Shown: positions 23,634-33,330, counted from the first letter of the stretch. The stretch: DNA of 64,000 nt from Desulfatirhabdium butyrativorans DSM 18734 (GCF_000429925.1 NZ_AUCU01000013.1:93579-157578); one strand, 5' to 3'. Translations and numbers: made by a program. Notes: generated by a model from the letters alone, not told the origin.

Positions 23634-24827
23634 TTAATCGATCCGGTCTGCAATGGTTTTTGCCAGATCCATGGAGCTGGTGAAGGCCGGGGAGATGGGA
23701 TTGAGAACGTGCAGGTTGTTCCGGTCCCGGATCATCATGAAATCCATGACCAGCTCCCGGGTCTGCCAATTGACCAGTTGCGGCCGTATACCGACCTTCG
23801 GGCTTGGCATGAGGTCTTTCGGGTCGAGGGTGTGAACGAGCGCTGCGGCATCCTTGAAGAAAAAGGGCAAACAGTATTTTCGGGGTTCCGTGAGGGCTAC
23901 GGAGCGGAATTTCGGATTTGTGAAGAACAGGACGGCATCTGTCAGGAGGATTTTGGGGGCTTCCGCATCGATACCGGAAACCAGCCCGTAATTTTCCCTT
24001 CCGAAAGCCGGTATGGCGGTGGGGCCCAGATATACATCGTCATGCACGTTCCGGGTAAAATGCACGCCCAGGAAAGGATTGCGGATATCGGGCACGGGAT
24101 AGATGCTGCCGCGGACCAGATGTGCCTTTTCATGAACCAGTTTGTAGTAGATGCCCTTGAAGGGAACCATCCGGTATTCCGAGGCCAGCCCGAATGCCTG
24201 CGCAACCCGTTCACAGCCGGAGCCGGCAGTGTTGATCAGGCGCTCATACGCAATGGCGCCGCGGGATGTCCTGATCCGGTTTTCCTGCTCGAGGCCTTCG
24301 AACTTCGTTTGGAACAGGATGCGAACCCTGCCGCTCTGTTCCAGATCGTGTTGCAGCGCCGCCAAAATCCGTTTCGGATCGACGACCGCCGTGTCCTGCG
24401 AGAGCAGAGCCGTTTTGCAAGTCTTTGCGTTGGGCTCGATTCGGGCAAGCGTATCTTCCGTGATGAGGGATACCCGGGCGCCATTGGCTAGTGCCCGGGT
24501 GTACAGCGTGTTCAATGTGTCCAGTTCCGCTTCGGAGCGGGCGACGACGACCTTGCCGGTTTCCGCAAGCGGCAGGCCTTTTGTTTTGCAGTATGCCTTC
24601 ATGAGCCGATTGCCGTTCAGGCAGGATTTGGCTTTGAGGCTGTCTGGGGCATAGTAGATGCCTGCATGCAGCACGCCGCTGTTTCTGCCGGATGCGTGGC
24701 GCCCGGTTTCGGGCTCCTTGTCGATGATCAGAATGTTGTCGGCACCCCGGCCAATCAATTCGCGGGCCGTGGTCAGGCCCATGATGCCAGCGCCGACGAT
24801 CAGAATGTCTGTGTGTATCGGTTGCAT
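23634..24827 (-). CDS. lhgO: L-2-hydroxyglutarate oxidase (LhgO/L2HGDH family)
   Basis: FAD-dependent DAO-fold enzyme oxidising L-2-hydroxyglutarate to 2-oxoglutarate; 397 residues from ATG 24827. N-terminal FAD site [18 protein letters not shown], then the family segments [25 protein letters not shown], and [17 protein letters not shown]. The electron acceptor (quinone in E. coli) is unknown here. It lies 16 bases after the polysaccharide glycosyltransferase gene and may share its transcript, with no evident metabolic link. Confidence 0.88.
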   Translation of the reverse strand: MQPIHTDILIVGAGIMGLTTARELIGRGADNILIIDKEPETGRHASGRNSGVLHAGIYYAPDSLKAKSCLNGNRLMKAYCKTKGLPLAETGKVVVARSEAELDTLNTLYTRALANGARVSLITEDTLARIEPNAKTCKTALLSQDTAVVDPKRILAALQHDLEQSGRVRILFQTKFEGLEQENRIRTSRGAIAYERLINTAGSGCERVAQAFGLASEYRMVPFKGIYYKLVHEKAHLVRGSIYPVPDIRNPFLGVHFTRNVHDDVYLGPTAIPAFGRENYGLVSGIDAEAPKILLTDAVLFFTNPKFRSVALTEPRKYCLPFFFKDAAALVHTLDPKDLMPSPKVGIRPQLVNWQTRELVMDFMMIRDRNNLHVLNPISPAFTSSMDLAKTIADRID

Positions 24828-24843
24828 GAATGGTTGTGCTTTC

Positions 24844-26217
24844 TTACCGCGCGCCGTGACCGAAAAGGACAACACCGATGGTCAGCAGGCAAATCTTGAT
24901 ATCCAGGTAGTAGGACATGTTCTTGATATAGTACAGATCGTATTCGAGCTTTCGGATCGTGTCTTCGATGGAAGCTCCATACGGGTAGTTGACCTGTGCC
25001 CATCCGGTAATGCCGGGAGGAACCGAGTGCCTGAGGCTGTAATAGGGAATCTCCTTTTCGAGTTCCATGACAAATTCCGGCCGCTCGGGTCTTGGACCGA
25101 TGAGGCTCATATCGCCCTTGAAAATGTTGATGATCTGGGGAATCTCATCGATTCGAAGGGCTCGGATGATTTTGCCGACATGCGTGATTCGGGGATCGTC
25201 CTCGGATGCCCATACCGGCCTGCCTGCAGCCTCTGCATCGGATCTCATGGAACGGAACTTGACAATCTCGAAAATGCGCCCGTTCCATCCGACACGTTGC
25301 TGCTTGTAGAAAACAGGCCCTCTGCTTTCAGCGGCAATGGCCAGTGCGGTGATTGCGCAGAGCGGAAAGGTCACGAGCAGCAGAAAAGCGGAAAAGACGA
25401 TGTCCGTGATTCGCTTGACTTTCTGTGTGATGCGTTTGGAAACGAGATTGAAACCCTCTGCCCACAGCAGCCATTCATCCCTCAGATAACGAACGGGAAT
25501 CCTCCCGGCCAGTTGCTCATAACAAACAGCCATGTCGACAACTTCGATTCCTTTCATCTTCGCTTGAAGCATCCTCTGGATGATGGTGTGGTTTCGATTC
25601 TCGGGCATTGCAAGAATGACCATGACATCGGGATGATCGGCGATGATGGCTTCCAGCCGGTCCAGGGGGCCCAGTATGGTACAGGGAAGGGTCTCGCTTT
25701 GAATGGTGCATGTACCATCATCGATAAAGCCCATGATTTCAAACGAATAATTTGGATCCTGAAGCAGCCGCACGACATCGCGGCCAGCCTCTCCGGCCCC
25801 AACGACTATGACGTTTGTTTTGGCGCCGCTCTTGAGCGCGGTACGTTTGAGCACAATGCGCCACAGGAGATAGCCGCACCAGGAAAAGGCAAGCTGCAAC
25901 AGGAAAATTCCGCGGCCGAAGCGCCAATGGGGTAGCGTGTAGAAAATCAGGGTGGAAAAAATGCCAGCCAGGAAAACAGCCCCGAGGATACGGCTTGAAA
26001 CTTCGAACAGATTGAATGCGGCCACGTCGTACAGGTCGAAGATATAGAGGGAAATGATATAGATGAGAATGGTAAAGACCGTGGCGCCGGTGTTTTCGCT
26101 GAAGATGTTGAAACCGGGCTCGAACCGGATGAGAGAGGATAGCTGCGTGGCCAGCAGCGTGAGAACGATATCTCCCATGAGAATGATGAAGCTGTATCGG
26201 GAAGTGTTCAATGTCAT
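24844..26217 (-). CDS. Exopolysaccharide undecaprenyl-phosphate glycosyl-1-phosphate transferase
   Basis: 457 residues from the ATG at 26217. Four N-terminal membrane helices, a nucleotide-binding-like middle domain (NVIVVGAGEAGRDVVRLL), a further helix, and the C-terminal bacterial sugar transferase domain with KFRSMR, DPRITHVGKIIRALRIDEIPQ and SLIGPRPERPEFV. It resembles WbaP/EpsB-type enzymes that start capsule or exopolysaccharide repeat units on the lipid carrier. No other glycan gene is nearby, so the polymer is unknown. The frame continues left to 26346 without family sequence. Confidence 0.88.
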   Translation of the reverse strand: MTLNTSRYSFIILMGDIVLTLLATQLSSLIRFEPGFNIFSENTGATVFTILIYIISLYIFDLYDVAAFNLFEVSSRILGAVFLAGIFSTLIFYTLPHWRFGRGIFLLQLAFSWCGYLLWRIVLKRTALKSGAKTNVIVVGAGEAGRDVVRLLQDPNYSFEIMGFIDDGTCTIQSETLPCTILGPLDRLEAIIADHPDVMVILAMPENRNHTIIQRMLQAKMKGIEVVDMAVCYEQLAGRIPVRYLRDEWLLWAEGFNLVSKRITQKVKRITDIVFSAFLLLVTFPLCAITALAIAAESRGPVFYKQQRVGWNGRIFEIVKFRSMRSDAEAAGRPVWASEDDPRITHVGKIIRALRIDEIPQIINIFKGDMSLIGPRPERPEFVMELEKEIPYYSLRHSVPPGITGWAQVNYPYGASIEDTIRKLEYDLYYIKNMSYYLDIKICLLTIGVVLFGHGAR

Positions 26218-26682
26218 GGATGCAGTTTCCGAGGCATTTGCAGGATGCGTATCGATGCGCTTCCATTTCCGGTTCGCCGCTGTCGAAATGCATGAGTATA
26301 TTGGGTATCGTGTATCCGGATATGAAACCTTTTCCTTTTCGCCCAAATTTTTCGAAAGATCAACTCAAATTGCGAAAGAAACATATCTGCAGAGAGATTG
26401 GGGGCTGATTCACGGGGGGGAGGCATCTGCCCTTTCCTCCCTAACGTGAGGGAGAATCGTTGTTTCTATCGCTGTCGTTGTCGTAATCGTAATCGTAATC
26501 GAGTCTCCGCATTCACAAGCCGATGCGACGAGAACCGCTGCGAGCCGAAATGTTGAACAATTTTCTCTTGACAAAATTTGGGATAGCTGCAATGTAGCTT
26601 AAACGTGAATACGGATTAGCTACGTCGATGGAGATTTCCACCGAAAAGAATGAACAAAAAACCATGGAAAGGAGATGTCGTT
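26218..26682. other. Divergent intergenic region with hexamer array
   Basis: Separates the leftward polysaccharide gene from the rightward bam cluster. A short hexamer array (CGTTGT/CGTAAT, 26456-26501) with the CCCTCCCTAACGTGAGGG flank lies in the middle. The promoter described at 26568 is the only other thing seen. Confidence 0.7.
26568..26596 (+). promoter_or_regulatory. Candidate promoter for the bam cluster
   Basis: TTGACA, a 17-base spacer, and AATGTA. The -35 is perfect, the -10 is poor. It is about 85 bases before bamA; benzoyl-CoA genes are usually substrate-regulated, so a weak -10 needing an activator is plausible. Confidence 0.4.
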
Positions 26683-27816
26683 ATGGCCGATTTGGGCTGG
26701 CTGCCGAGAGAGTCCGGCGAAAAGAACCATTGTTTGTGGGGTGATGAGCATTTTTCCACCCAGGCGCCAGGTGTGATCTTCGAGAAAAAACCCATCATCG
26801 ATGCAAAGGGGAATCCTGTGGAAGGGCTATATTCCGCATGGATCGTTCTGAACAACCCCGCGCAGTACAATTCGTATACGACGGAAATGGTCAAGGGGGT
26901 CATCGCAGGGTTTCAAAAGGCATCCGCAGACGATTCGGTGGTTGCCGCCATTTTTACGGCCGTTGGAGACAAAGCCTTTTGTACGGGCGGGAACACCAAG
27001 GAGTATGCGGAATATTATTCGAAGCGTCCCAATGCCTACGGCCAGTATATGGATCTGTTCAATGCCATGGTGGACGGCATTCTGGAATGCAAGAAGCCGA
27101 CGATCTGCCGGGTGAACGGGATGCGGGTGGCCGGCGGGCAGGAAATCGGCATGGCCTGTGACATTACGGTGTCGAGCGATCTGGCGATTTTCGGCCAGGC
27201 GGGACCCCGGCACGGTTCCGCGCCGGATGGCGGCAGCTCGGATTTTCTGCCCTGGATGCTTCCGATGGAGCTGGCCATGTGGAACTGTGTTTCCTGCGAA
27301 ATGTGGAGCGCCTACAAAATGAAACGGCTCGGACTCATTTCGAAATGCGTTCCGGTGATCCAGGAAAACGGGAAGTGGGTGCGGAATCCGCTCGTGATTA
27401 CGGAAAATTACGTGGAAGACGGAGACATCGTCTACGGAGAATACAAGACGGGCGACGCGGCCAAGCAGGCGCGGGAATACATCAAAAGCGCCAAGACCAA
27501 TTTTGAGAAACTCGATGCCGAAGTCAATGCCATTCTCTGGACCTTTACCAATCTTTTCCCGGGATGTCTGATCAAGAGCGTTGACGGTATTCGTCTGAAA
27601 AAGAAATTCTTCTGGGATCAGGCCAAGGTCGTCAACCGGCACTGGCTGGCAGCCAACATGGCAACCGAAGCCTTTCTCGGATTCAATGCCTTCAACACCA
27701 AGAAAATCACCGGAAAAGATACGATCGATTTTCTGGAATACAGAAGACTGCTTGCCAAGGCGGCTACTTTCGACGAGGAATTGATGGCAGCGGTTCTGGG
27801 AAAACCCATTTCCTGA
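26683..27816 (+). CDS. bamA: 6-oxocyclohex-1-ene-1-carbonyl-CoA hydrolase
   Basis: Crotonase-fold ring-opening hydrolase of anaerobic benzoyl-CoA degradation, producing 3-hydroxypimeloyl-CoA; 377 residues, the size known for BamA/Oah. The oxyanion region FCTGGNTKEYAEYY, RVAGGQEIGMACD and the BamA-type FGQAGPRHGSAPDGGSSDF stretch separate it from ordinary enoyl-CoA hydratases. The ATG at 26683 follows AAAGGAGA by eight bases. bamA is widely used as a marker of anaerobic aromatic degraders. It heads a rightward cluster. Confidence 0.95.
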   Translation: MADLGWLPRESGEKNHCLWGDEHFSTQAPGVIFEKKPIIDAKGNPVEGLYSAWIVLNNPAQYNSYTTEMVKGVIAGFQKASADDSVVAAIFTAVGDKAFCTGGNTKEYAEYYSKRPNAYGQYMDLFNAMVDGILECKKPTICRVNGMRVAGGQEIGMACDITVSSDLAIFGQAGPRHGSAPDGGSSDFLPWMLPMELAMWNCVSCEMWSAYKMKRLGLISKCVPVIQENGKWVRNPLVITENYVEDGDIVYGEYKTGDAAKQAREYIKSAKTNFEKLDAEVNAILWTFTNLFPGCLIKSVDGIRLKKKFFWDQAKVVNRHWLAANMATEAFLGFNAFNTKKITGKDTIDFLEYRRLLAKAATFDEELMAAVLGKPIS

Positions 27817-27827
27817 GGAGGAAAATC

Positions 27828-28577
27828 ATGTTGCTGGAAGGAAAATATGCGCTGGTCACCGGCGGCTCTCAGGGTATCGGGACGGCTACTTCCATCGGGT
27901 TGGCCAAGGAAGGCGCCAACGTTTGCGTCATTTATCGCAAGCATGCCGATGAGGCCTACCGGGTGCGCGATGAAATCATCGCCATGGGAAGGCAGGCCAT
28001 TGCCCTGCAGTGCGACATCTCCTCTTTTGCCGAAGCCGAAAAAACGGTGAAAGAGGCGATCGATACCTTCGGCACCCTCGACATCCTCGTGAACAACGCG
28101 GGCATGAACTGGGACGGGGTCAGTTGGAAAATGACCGAGCAGCAATGGGACAGGGTCATCGAAGTCAATCTCAAAGGGTATTTCAATTTCATCCGTCATG
28201 TGGCTCCGGTTTTCAAAGACAAGAAATACGGAAAAATCGTCAACATCACCTCCATCAACGGGATGCGTGGAAAATTCGGTCAAACCAATTACTCCGCTTC
28301 CAAGGCTGGCATCATCGGATACACCAAGGCGCTAGCCAAAGAACTCGGGGGGTTCAATGTCAACGTGAATGCGGTAGCCCCGGGACTGATTGAAACGGCC
28401 ATGCTGCGGCAATCCGATGCTTTCGAGAAGATCGTCGATCTGGCGATGAACGAAATCGTGCTCAAGCGGCTCGGGCTTCCGGAAGATGTGGCCAATGTCA
28501 TCGTTTTTCTCGCATCGGACAAGGCAAGGCACATTACCGGAGAAGTCATTAAGGTGGATGGCGGGCAATACATTTGA
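27828..28577 (+). CDS. Short-chain dehydrogenase/reductase in the bam cluster
   Basis: 249-residue classical SDR, FabG-like. TGGSQGIG (coenzyme), NNAG, Ser in NITSING and YSASK (catalytic Tyr and Lys) are intact. The position between bamA and bamR suggests a beta-oxidation or alicyclic alcohol substrate, for example 3-hydroxypimeloyl-CoA; the sequence alone cannot decide. RBS GAGGAAAATC. Confidence 0.85.
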   Translation: MLLEGKYALVTGGSQGIGTATSIGLAKEGANVCVIYRKHADEAYRVRDEIIAMGRQAIALQCDISSFAEAEKTVKEAIDTFGTLDILVNNAGMNWDGVSWKMTEQQWDRVIEVNLKGYFNFIRHVAPVFKDKKYGKIVNITSINGMRGKFGQTNYSASKAGIIGYTKALAKELGGFNVNVNAVAPGLIETAMLRQSDAFEKIVDLAMNEIVLKRLGLPEDVANVIVFLASDKARHITGEVIKVDGGQYI

Positions 28578-28820
28578 GTGCTTGAACGGGAATCGTCATC
28601 CGTATGAGGCATGATGCGGATGGCAATTGGGCAATGTTGATGCCGTCGTAAAAAGTAGCGATCTACCGCAATCCCATAATGCCCGTAAGAGATAACGCTA
28701 TAATTGAATAGGTTAATCCCTTTGCGTTCTTTGCGTCTTTGCGGTTCGTTTTTCTTTTTTACGAAGCCGTCAAGTTTTTTTTGTAGTGGGAAAGCTGAGC
28801 GAAGTCTACAGGAGAAAATC
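28578..28820. other. Gap inside the bam cluster with a short octamer-like repeat
   Basis: Holds TTTGCGTTCTTTGCGTCTTTGCGG (28731-28754 approx.), a short tandem of TTTGCGTC-like units, and the bamR ribosome site AGGAG at 28810. No gene is seen. The gap may carry a second promoter. Confidence 0.5.
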
Positions 28821-29591
28821 ATGAGCGAAGCCAAAACGATCCAATATGAAGTTGTGGACGCCGTCGCCAGGGTAACGCTGGACCGGCCCAAGCACAATGT
28901 ATTCAACATCGGCATGATGCAGCAACTGAATGCCGTTCTCGACGAGGCGGCGGCCAATCCGGAGCTCAAGTGCATGGTCATACTGGCGCAGGGGCCGAGC
29001 TGGTGTGCAGGCGTCGATGTGGGGGATCACAAACCCGAGATGGTCGATGCCATGATTGGGACGTTCAACGGCATTTTTCAGCGCATGCATGCGCTGGAAA
29101 TACCGACGATTGCTGCTGTGCAGGGGGCGTGCCTGGGGGGCGGCATGGAAGTGGCCATCGGCTGCGACATCATCCTCGCCTCGAAGAAAGCCGTATTCGG
29201 TCAACCGGAAGTGCGTCTCGGATTTTTCCCGCCTTATGCAGCCATCCGTCTTCCGGAGCTGGTCGGTGTATCGAAGGCCATCGAAATCTGCACCTCCGGA
29301 AAGAGTTACACGGCCGATGAGGCCATGGCGATGGGTTTCGTGAGCCGTGTCGTGGAAGCCGATGTATTCGAGGGCAGCGTGGAAAAACTCCTCGCCGATT
29401 TCCGGGCGTCGAGCCCCCTTATCCTGAAGCTGAACAAGCTGGCCGTCAAACAGCATCTGGGTGTGGCTTTCCCGGCTGCCGTTTCCGGGGTTTCGCATCT
29501 TTTTCTGAACCAGTTGATGAAGACTCAGGATACGCTGGAAGGGATCGCCAGTTTCTACGAAAAGAGAAAACCGGCATGGAAAAACGCATGA
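28821..29591 (+). CDS. bamR: Cyclohexa-1,5-diene-1-carbonyl-CoA hydratase
   Basis: Crotonase-family hydratase (Dch/BamR) adding water to the dienoyl-CoA made by benzoyl-CoA reductase; 256 residues. The acid-base glutamate positions lie in LGGGMEVAIGCD and GQPEVRLGFFPP, and the CoA-binding WCAGVDVGDH is present. The identification rests on these features plus linkage to bamA and bamQ; a generic enoyl-CoA hydratase is the alternative. RBS AGGAG; ATG 28821. Confidence 0.85.
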   Translation: MSEAKTIQYEVVDAVARVTLDRPKHNVFNIGMMQQLNAVLDEAAANPELKCMVILAQGPSWCAGVDVGDHKPEMVDAMIGTFNGIFQRMHALEIPTIAAVQGACLGGGMEVAIGCDIILASKKAVFGQPEVRLGFFPPYAAIRLPELVGVSKAIEICTSGKSYTADEAMAMGFVSRVVEADVFEGSVEKLLADFRASSPLILKLNKLAVKQHLGVAFPAAVSGVSHLFLNQLMKTQDTLEGIASFYEKRKPAWKNA

Positions 29592-29651
29592 TGGATGGAA
29601 GCCGGATTCAGGCGGACAATATCCATCTTCAATGAAACAGAAGGAGACTGT

Positions 29652-31691
29652 ATGGCGCAGATCAATCAAATCGGAGTCATCGGGGCGGGGAACATGGGCA
29701 GCGGCATCGCGCAGAAAATCGCCCAGGAAGGCATCCCGGTTGTAATGATCGATACACAGGAGGCTTTTGTCCAGCGGGGTCTGAACACGATCCGGACGAT
29801 TCTGGAACAGGGTATCGAACGAAAAATTTTCACCCGGGAAAAAGTGGATGAAATCCTGGGCAGGATCGAAGCGACGACGGATATGAGCCGGGTAGCCGAT
29901 GCCGATCTCGTCATTGAAGCCGTTTTCGAAGACAAGAACGTCAAAAGCGAGCTTTTCAAAAAGCTCGATGCCATCTGCCAGCCCAAGACCATTCTGGCGA
30001 CCAATACATCGAGCTTTTTCGTACGCGAGTTTGCAGCACAAACATCGAGACCCGATCGGTTCATCGGACTGCACTACTTTTACCATCCTGCAAAAAACCG
30101 GCTTCTGGAGGTCATTCCGCACGAGACCACCAGCAAGGAAACCATCGAGAAGTCGTTGCTCGCGGCCAAGCTGCACGGCAAGACCGCCATCCTCGTGAAA
30201 GATGCCCCCGGATTCGCCGTCAACCGATTTTTCGTGCCCTTCCTGAACGAGGCCGTCCGGCTGCTCGAGGAAGGTGTTGCGGATATTCCCACCATCGAGG
30301 AAACCTGCAAGAAGGCCTTCCGAATCGGCATGGGGCCCTTCGAGCTGATGAACGTCACCGGTATTCCGATCGCCGTTCATGCGGCGACCACACTCGGCAA
30401 TGAACTGGGACCGTTCTATGCGCCCTGCAACACGCTGAAGGCCCAGATGGAGAAAAAAGAGAACTGGCCGCTGGGCGGGACCGTTGACGAAACCAGGGTG
30501 AAAGCGGTTACGGACCGCATGTACGGGGTTTGCCTCGGGGTTGCGGCTGCCCTGGTGGACGAGGGGGTTGCGAGCATCGAAGATACGGATCGGGGCGCCA
30601 AGATCGGTTTGCGGTGGGCTCTGGGGCCCTTCGAATTGATGAATAAGATCGGGATTGATGAGACCTGGCGTGTCGTGAAGACGATCTGCGATCGATATCC
30701 GGATTTCAAGATGCCTGCGCTTCTGGAAAAGCAGAAACAGGCAGGCAAACCCTTTGTATTCCGGTTTGTGGATCTCGATGTCCAGGATGGCATCGCCTGG
30801 ATTACCATCAACCGTCCCGAGGCCATGAACGCACTGAACGAACAGGTGGTGGCCCAGCTTGGCGAGCGCTTCGATGAGGCCCTGAATCGAGCCGATGCCA
30901 AGGCCATCGTGTTCCAGGGTGCCGGAAAAGCGTTTGTGGCAGGCGCCGATATCCGCTATTTCGTAAGCAAGATCCAGGCGAACAAAATCGATGACATTGT
31001 CGCTTTCACCCGCAAGGGACACGAGCTGTTCCGCAAAATCGAGACCTCTCCCAAATTGACCATCGCCCTGCTCGACGGGCTTTCGCTTGGCGGCGGAAGC
31101 GAGCTTGCCCTGGCCTGCCAGGCCATTGTGGCCACCCCCGCCGGTTCGATTGCGTTTCCGGAAACCGGCATCGGCATCTATCCCGGGCTGGGGGGTATGT
31201 TGCGCATGGCCCGGCACGTCGGGCCGGAACTGGCGAAATACTACACCTTTACGGGTTTCGGAATTTCCGCCGCAGATGCTCAGGCCATGGGAATCGTCAC
31301 CCGACTGGTTCAGCCGGAGGAGGTTCAGGCTGCGATTGCAGAGCTGGTTTCCCGTGGAAAGGTCGATAAATACGCGAAACGGTCCTTGCCCGAGCGCTTT
31401 CAGAAGCTTGCCGCCCTGTGTGACGGCAAAGGGATTGAAGCCCTGTTGGCTGGAAAGGCACCATCAGGCGGCGATGCGGATGCCGGCGCCAAACTGTTGA
31501 AAACCATGGGGTACAAGGCGCCGATTGCCGTTCGGATTTCCAACGAGATCATCGATTGTCAGGTTGGTCTTTCCATGGAGGAAGCCATGGAGGTCGAGCT
31601 GGGCAGGCTTGCGGAAATTTTCTCTACGGCGGATGCCTTGGAGGGTTTGAGCACCGCTGGAAGAAAACGCCCTGAATTCAAAGGGAAATGA
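29652..31691 (+). CDS. 3-hydroxyacyl-CoA dehydrogenase / enoyl-CoA hydratase fusion
   Basis: 679 residues with the dehydrogenase first: NAD site IGVIGAGNMGSG at residues 8-19, catalytic His in LHYFYHPA, two 3HCDH C-terminal repeats (GPFELMNVTG and GPFELMNKIG), then from about 375 a crotonase domain with both glutamates (GGGSELALAC and FPETGIGIYPGLGG). FadB has the reverse domain order. It likely oxidises and hydrates acyl-CoA after ring opening, such as 3-hydroxypimeloyl-CoA or the C4/C5 intermediates. AAGGAG precedes the ATG at 29652. Confidence 0.88.
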   Translation: MAQINQIGVIGAGNMGSGIAQKIAQEGIPVVMIDTQEAFVQRGLNTIRTILEQGIERKIFTREKVDEILGRIEATTDMSRVADADLVIEAVFEDKNVKSELFKKLDAICQPKTILATNTSSFFVREFAAQTSRPDRFIGLHYFYHPAKNRLLEVIPHETTSKETIEKSLLAAKLHGKTAILVKDAPGFAVNRFFVPFLNEAVRLLEEGVADIPTIEETCKKAFRIGMGPFELMNVTGIPIAVHAATTLGNELGPFYAPCNTLKAQMEKKENWPLGGTVDETRVKAVTDRMYGVCLGVAAALVDEGVASIEDTDRGAKIGLRWALGPFELMNKIGIDETWRVVKTICDRYPDFKMPALLEKQKQAGKPFVFRFVDLDVQDGIAWITINRPEAMNALNEQVVAQLGERFDEALNRADAKAIVFQGAGKAFVAGADIRYFVSKIQANKIDDIVAFTRKGHELFRKIETSPKLTIALLDGLSLGGGSELALACQAIVATPAGSIAFPETGIGIYPGLGGMLRMARHVGPELAKYYTFTGFGISAADAQAMGIVTRLVQPEEVQAAIAELVSRGKVDKYAKRSLPERFQKLAALCDGKGIEALLAGKAPSGGDADAGAKLLKTMGYKAPIAVRISNEIIDCQVGLSMEEAMEVELGRLAEIFSTADALEGLSTAGRKRPEFKGK

Positions 31692-31785
31692 TTGTCCGAA
31701 CGGCGCAATCGCTTGTGCGGGGGATCGCTGGATTGTCCGTACAAGCGATCAACGGGCTGATCGGGCAAGAAGGGCAGGCGGATAC

Positions 31786-32019
31786 ATGGCAGAAGACGCG
31801 GTGAGCCGGCGCGCCTTTCTGGTTGGGCAAGGCTGGGAACAGCAGGGAAGCTTTGATGAACCGAGGCTTTCGGATATCGTCGAGATGTATCGCGAGATCG
31901 GCTGTGAGGTCTTGCTGGAACCGTATGATCCGGCAGTTGATGGTGATGGTGGCTGCAGCGCATGCATGGTCGTAGCGAAGGAATGGTTTCGAACCATTTT
32001 TACCCGGAAAATCGCCTGA
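31786..32019 (+). CDS. Small Cys-containing protein in the bam cluster
   Basis: 77 residues. An N-terminal helix-rich part (DIVEMYREIGCEVLLEPYDP) is followed by GGCSACMVVAKEWFRTIFTRK, with a CXXC pair. It sits between the fusion gene and bamQ on the same strand, which argues it is real. Small proteins with a CXXC and a RTIYTR-like end occur in anaerobes, but I know of no function. The ribosome site is weak. Confidence 0.6.
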   Translation: MAEDAVSRRAFLVGQGWEQQGSFDEPRLSDIVEMYREIGCEVLLEPYDPAVDGDGGCSACMVVAKEWFRTIFTRKIA

Positions 32020-32064
32020 CCGTTTGCCGATTCGAATGCTTTCGTGTATGAAAGGAGAAGGACC

Positions 32065-33135
32065 ATGAAGATGATTTCCTGGCAGTTTGTCGAACCCAAA
32101 AAACCTTTGCAGCGGGTCGAATGCGATCCGCCGGTGCCAGGCGCCGGGGAAGTTCGGATTCGGGTGGCCGGATGCGGGGTATGCCACACCGATCTGGGCT
32201 ATTATTATGATGGTGTGCCGATGCGCTCGCCGCTTCCCATGACCCTGGGCCATGAAATCAGCGGCATGGTGGAGGCCGCCGGAAGCGGAGCCGAATCCTG
32301 GATGGGCAAGGCAGTCGTCGTGCCGGCCGTCATGCCCTGTGGCACATGCGATGTGTGCAGCAGGGATTTTGGCAACATCTGCCCGACGCAGAAAATGCCG
32401 GGAAACGATATTCAGGGCGGATTTTCCTCCCATATCGTGGTACCCTGCGGGCAGTTGTGCGAAGTGCCGCTCGATGCGGACGGGAAACCCAAGGGAGCCG
32501 GTGGTATCGGGCTGGCCGAGCTTTCCGTGGTGGCCGATGCGGTGACGACCCCCTATCAGGCCATTGTGGAATCGGGACTGGGGCCTGCGGATACCGCGAT
32601 TTTTATCGGCGTGGGAGGCGTCGGCGGATTCGGCGCCCAGATCGCCAAGGCCATGGGGGCTTCCGTCATCGCCATCGATGTGGATCCGGCCAAACTGAAT
32701 GCGCTCGCCCCGTATGTGGACGCCACCTTCAATTCGAGGGAGCTTCCCTTCAAGGATCTGAGAAAAGCGATATCGGATTTCGTGAAATCCAAGGGGAAGA
32801 GACGGACCGAGTGGAAGATTTTCGAGACATCCGGCACGGGGGCTGGCCAGAAAACGGCCTTCGGTCTTCTGGTGCATGGCGCACACCTGGCTATCGTCGG
32901 ATTTACGCTCGACATGGTCGAGGTACGCCTGTCGAATTTGATGGCCTACCACGCAACGGCAAAAGGCAATTGGGGATGTGTGCCCAAGCATTATCCGGCA
33001 GTGGTGAAGCTGGCCCTTGAAGGCAAGATCCAGTTGAAACCTTTCGTCAAGTGTTTCCCGCTGGATCAGATCAACGATGTTTTCGAGATGGCGCACCAGA
33101 GAAAGATCCTCGAAAGACCCATCATGGTGCCGTAA
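32065..33135 (+). CDS. bamQ: 6-hydroxycyclohex-1-ene-1-carbonyl-CoA dehydrogenase
   Basis: Zinc-dependent medium-chain dehydrogenase (Had/BamQ) oxidising the bamR product to the 6-oxo compound used by BamA; 356 residues. Catalytic zinc ligands in AGCGVCHTD and LGHEISG, structural zinc cysteines in CGTCDVCSRDFGNIC, NAD site GVGGVGGFGAQIA. AAAGGAGAAGG lies before ATG 32065. With bamR and bamA it completes the three-step middle pathway. The neighbouring hairpin at 33159-33187 ends the cluster. Confidence 0.92.
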   Translation: MKMISWQFVEPKKPLQRVECDPPVPGAGEVRIRVAGCGVCHTDLGYYYDGVPMRSPLPMTLGHEISGMVEAAGSGAESWMGKAVVVPAVMPCGTCDVCSRDFGNICPTQKMPGNDIQGGFSSHIVVPCGQLCEVPLDADGKPKGAGGIGLAELSVVADAVTTPYQAIVESGLGPADTAIFIGVGGVGGFGAQIAKAMGASVIAIDVDPAKLNALAPYVDATFNSRELPFKDLRKAISDFVKSKGKRRTEWKIFETSGTGAGQKTAFGLLVHGAHLAIVGFTLDMVEVRLSNLMAYHATAKGNWGCVPKHYPAVVKLALEGKIQLKPFVKCFPLDQINDVFEMAHQRKILERPIMVP

Positions 33136-33158
33136 CAGTGGAGCCTCGGCCCAAGATT

Positions 33159-33187
33159 CCATCTCCCCCACGTCGTGGGAGAGATGG
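33159..33187. repeat. Hairpin downstream of bamQ
   Basis: CCATCTCCCCCAC and its complement (one mismatch) around a three-base loop. Strong stem, no T-run; may be a 3' end structure or a dispersed palindrome. Confidence 0.55.
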
Positions 33188-33204
33188 GGACCACTTTCGT
33201 AGGA

Positions 33205-33330
33205 ATCGTTCATGCAACCCGGGGTTCATCCCGGTTAATGAAAGTCGCAGGAGCAAGCTACAAAAAATGGGAGCCATCCGCTTTCTTCTGACTTCTGACT
33301 CCTGACTTCTGACTCCTGACTTGTGGCTCC
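33205..33330. repeat. Second copy of the 32-bp module plus heptamers
   Basis: Repeats the arrangement of 20805-20949: a CCCGGGGTTCATCCCGG-like palindrome, the GTTAATGAAAGTCGCAGGAG module, then six TGACTYC-type heptamers (33289-33330). Confidence 0.8.

Noticed and set aside
28806..31217. 803-codon minus-strand open frame opposite bamR and the fusion gene
   Set aside because: Runs across two well-supported genes and resembles nothing known.
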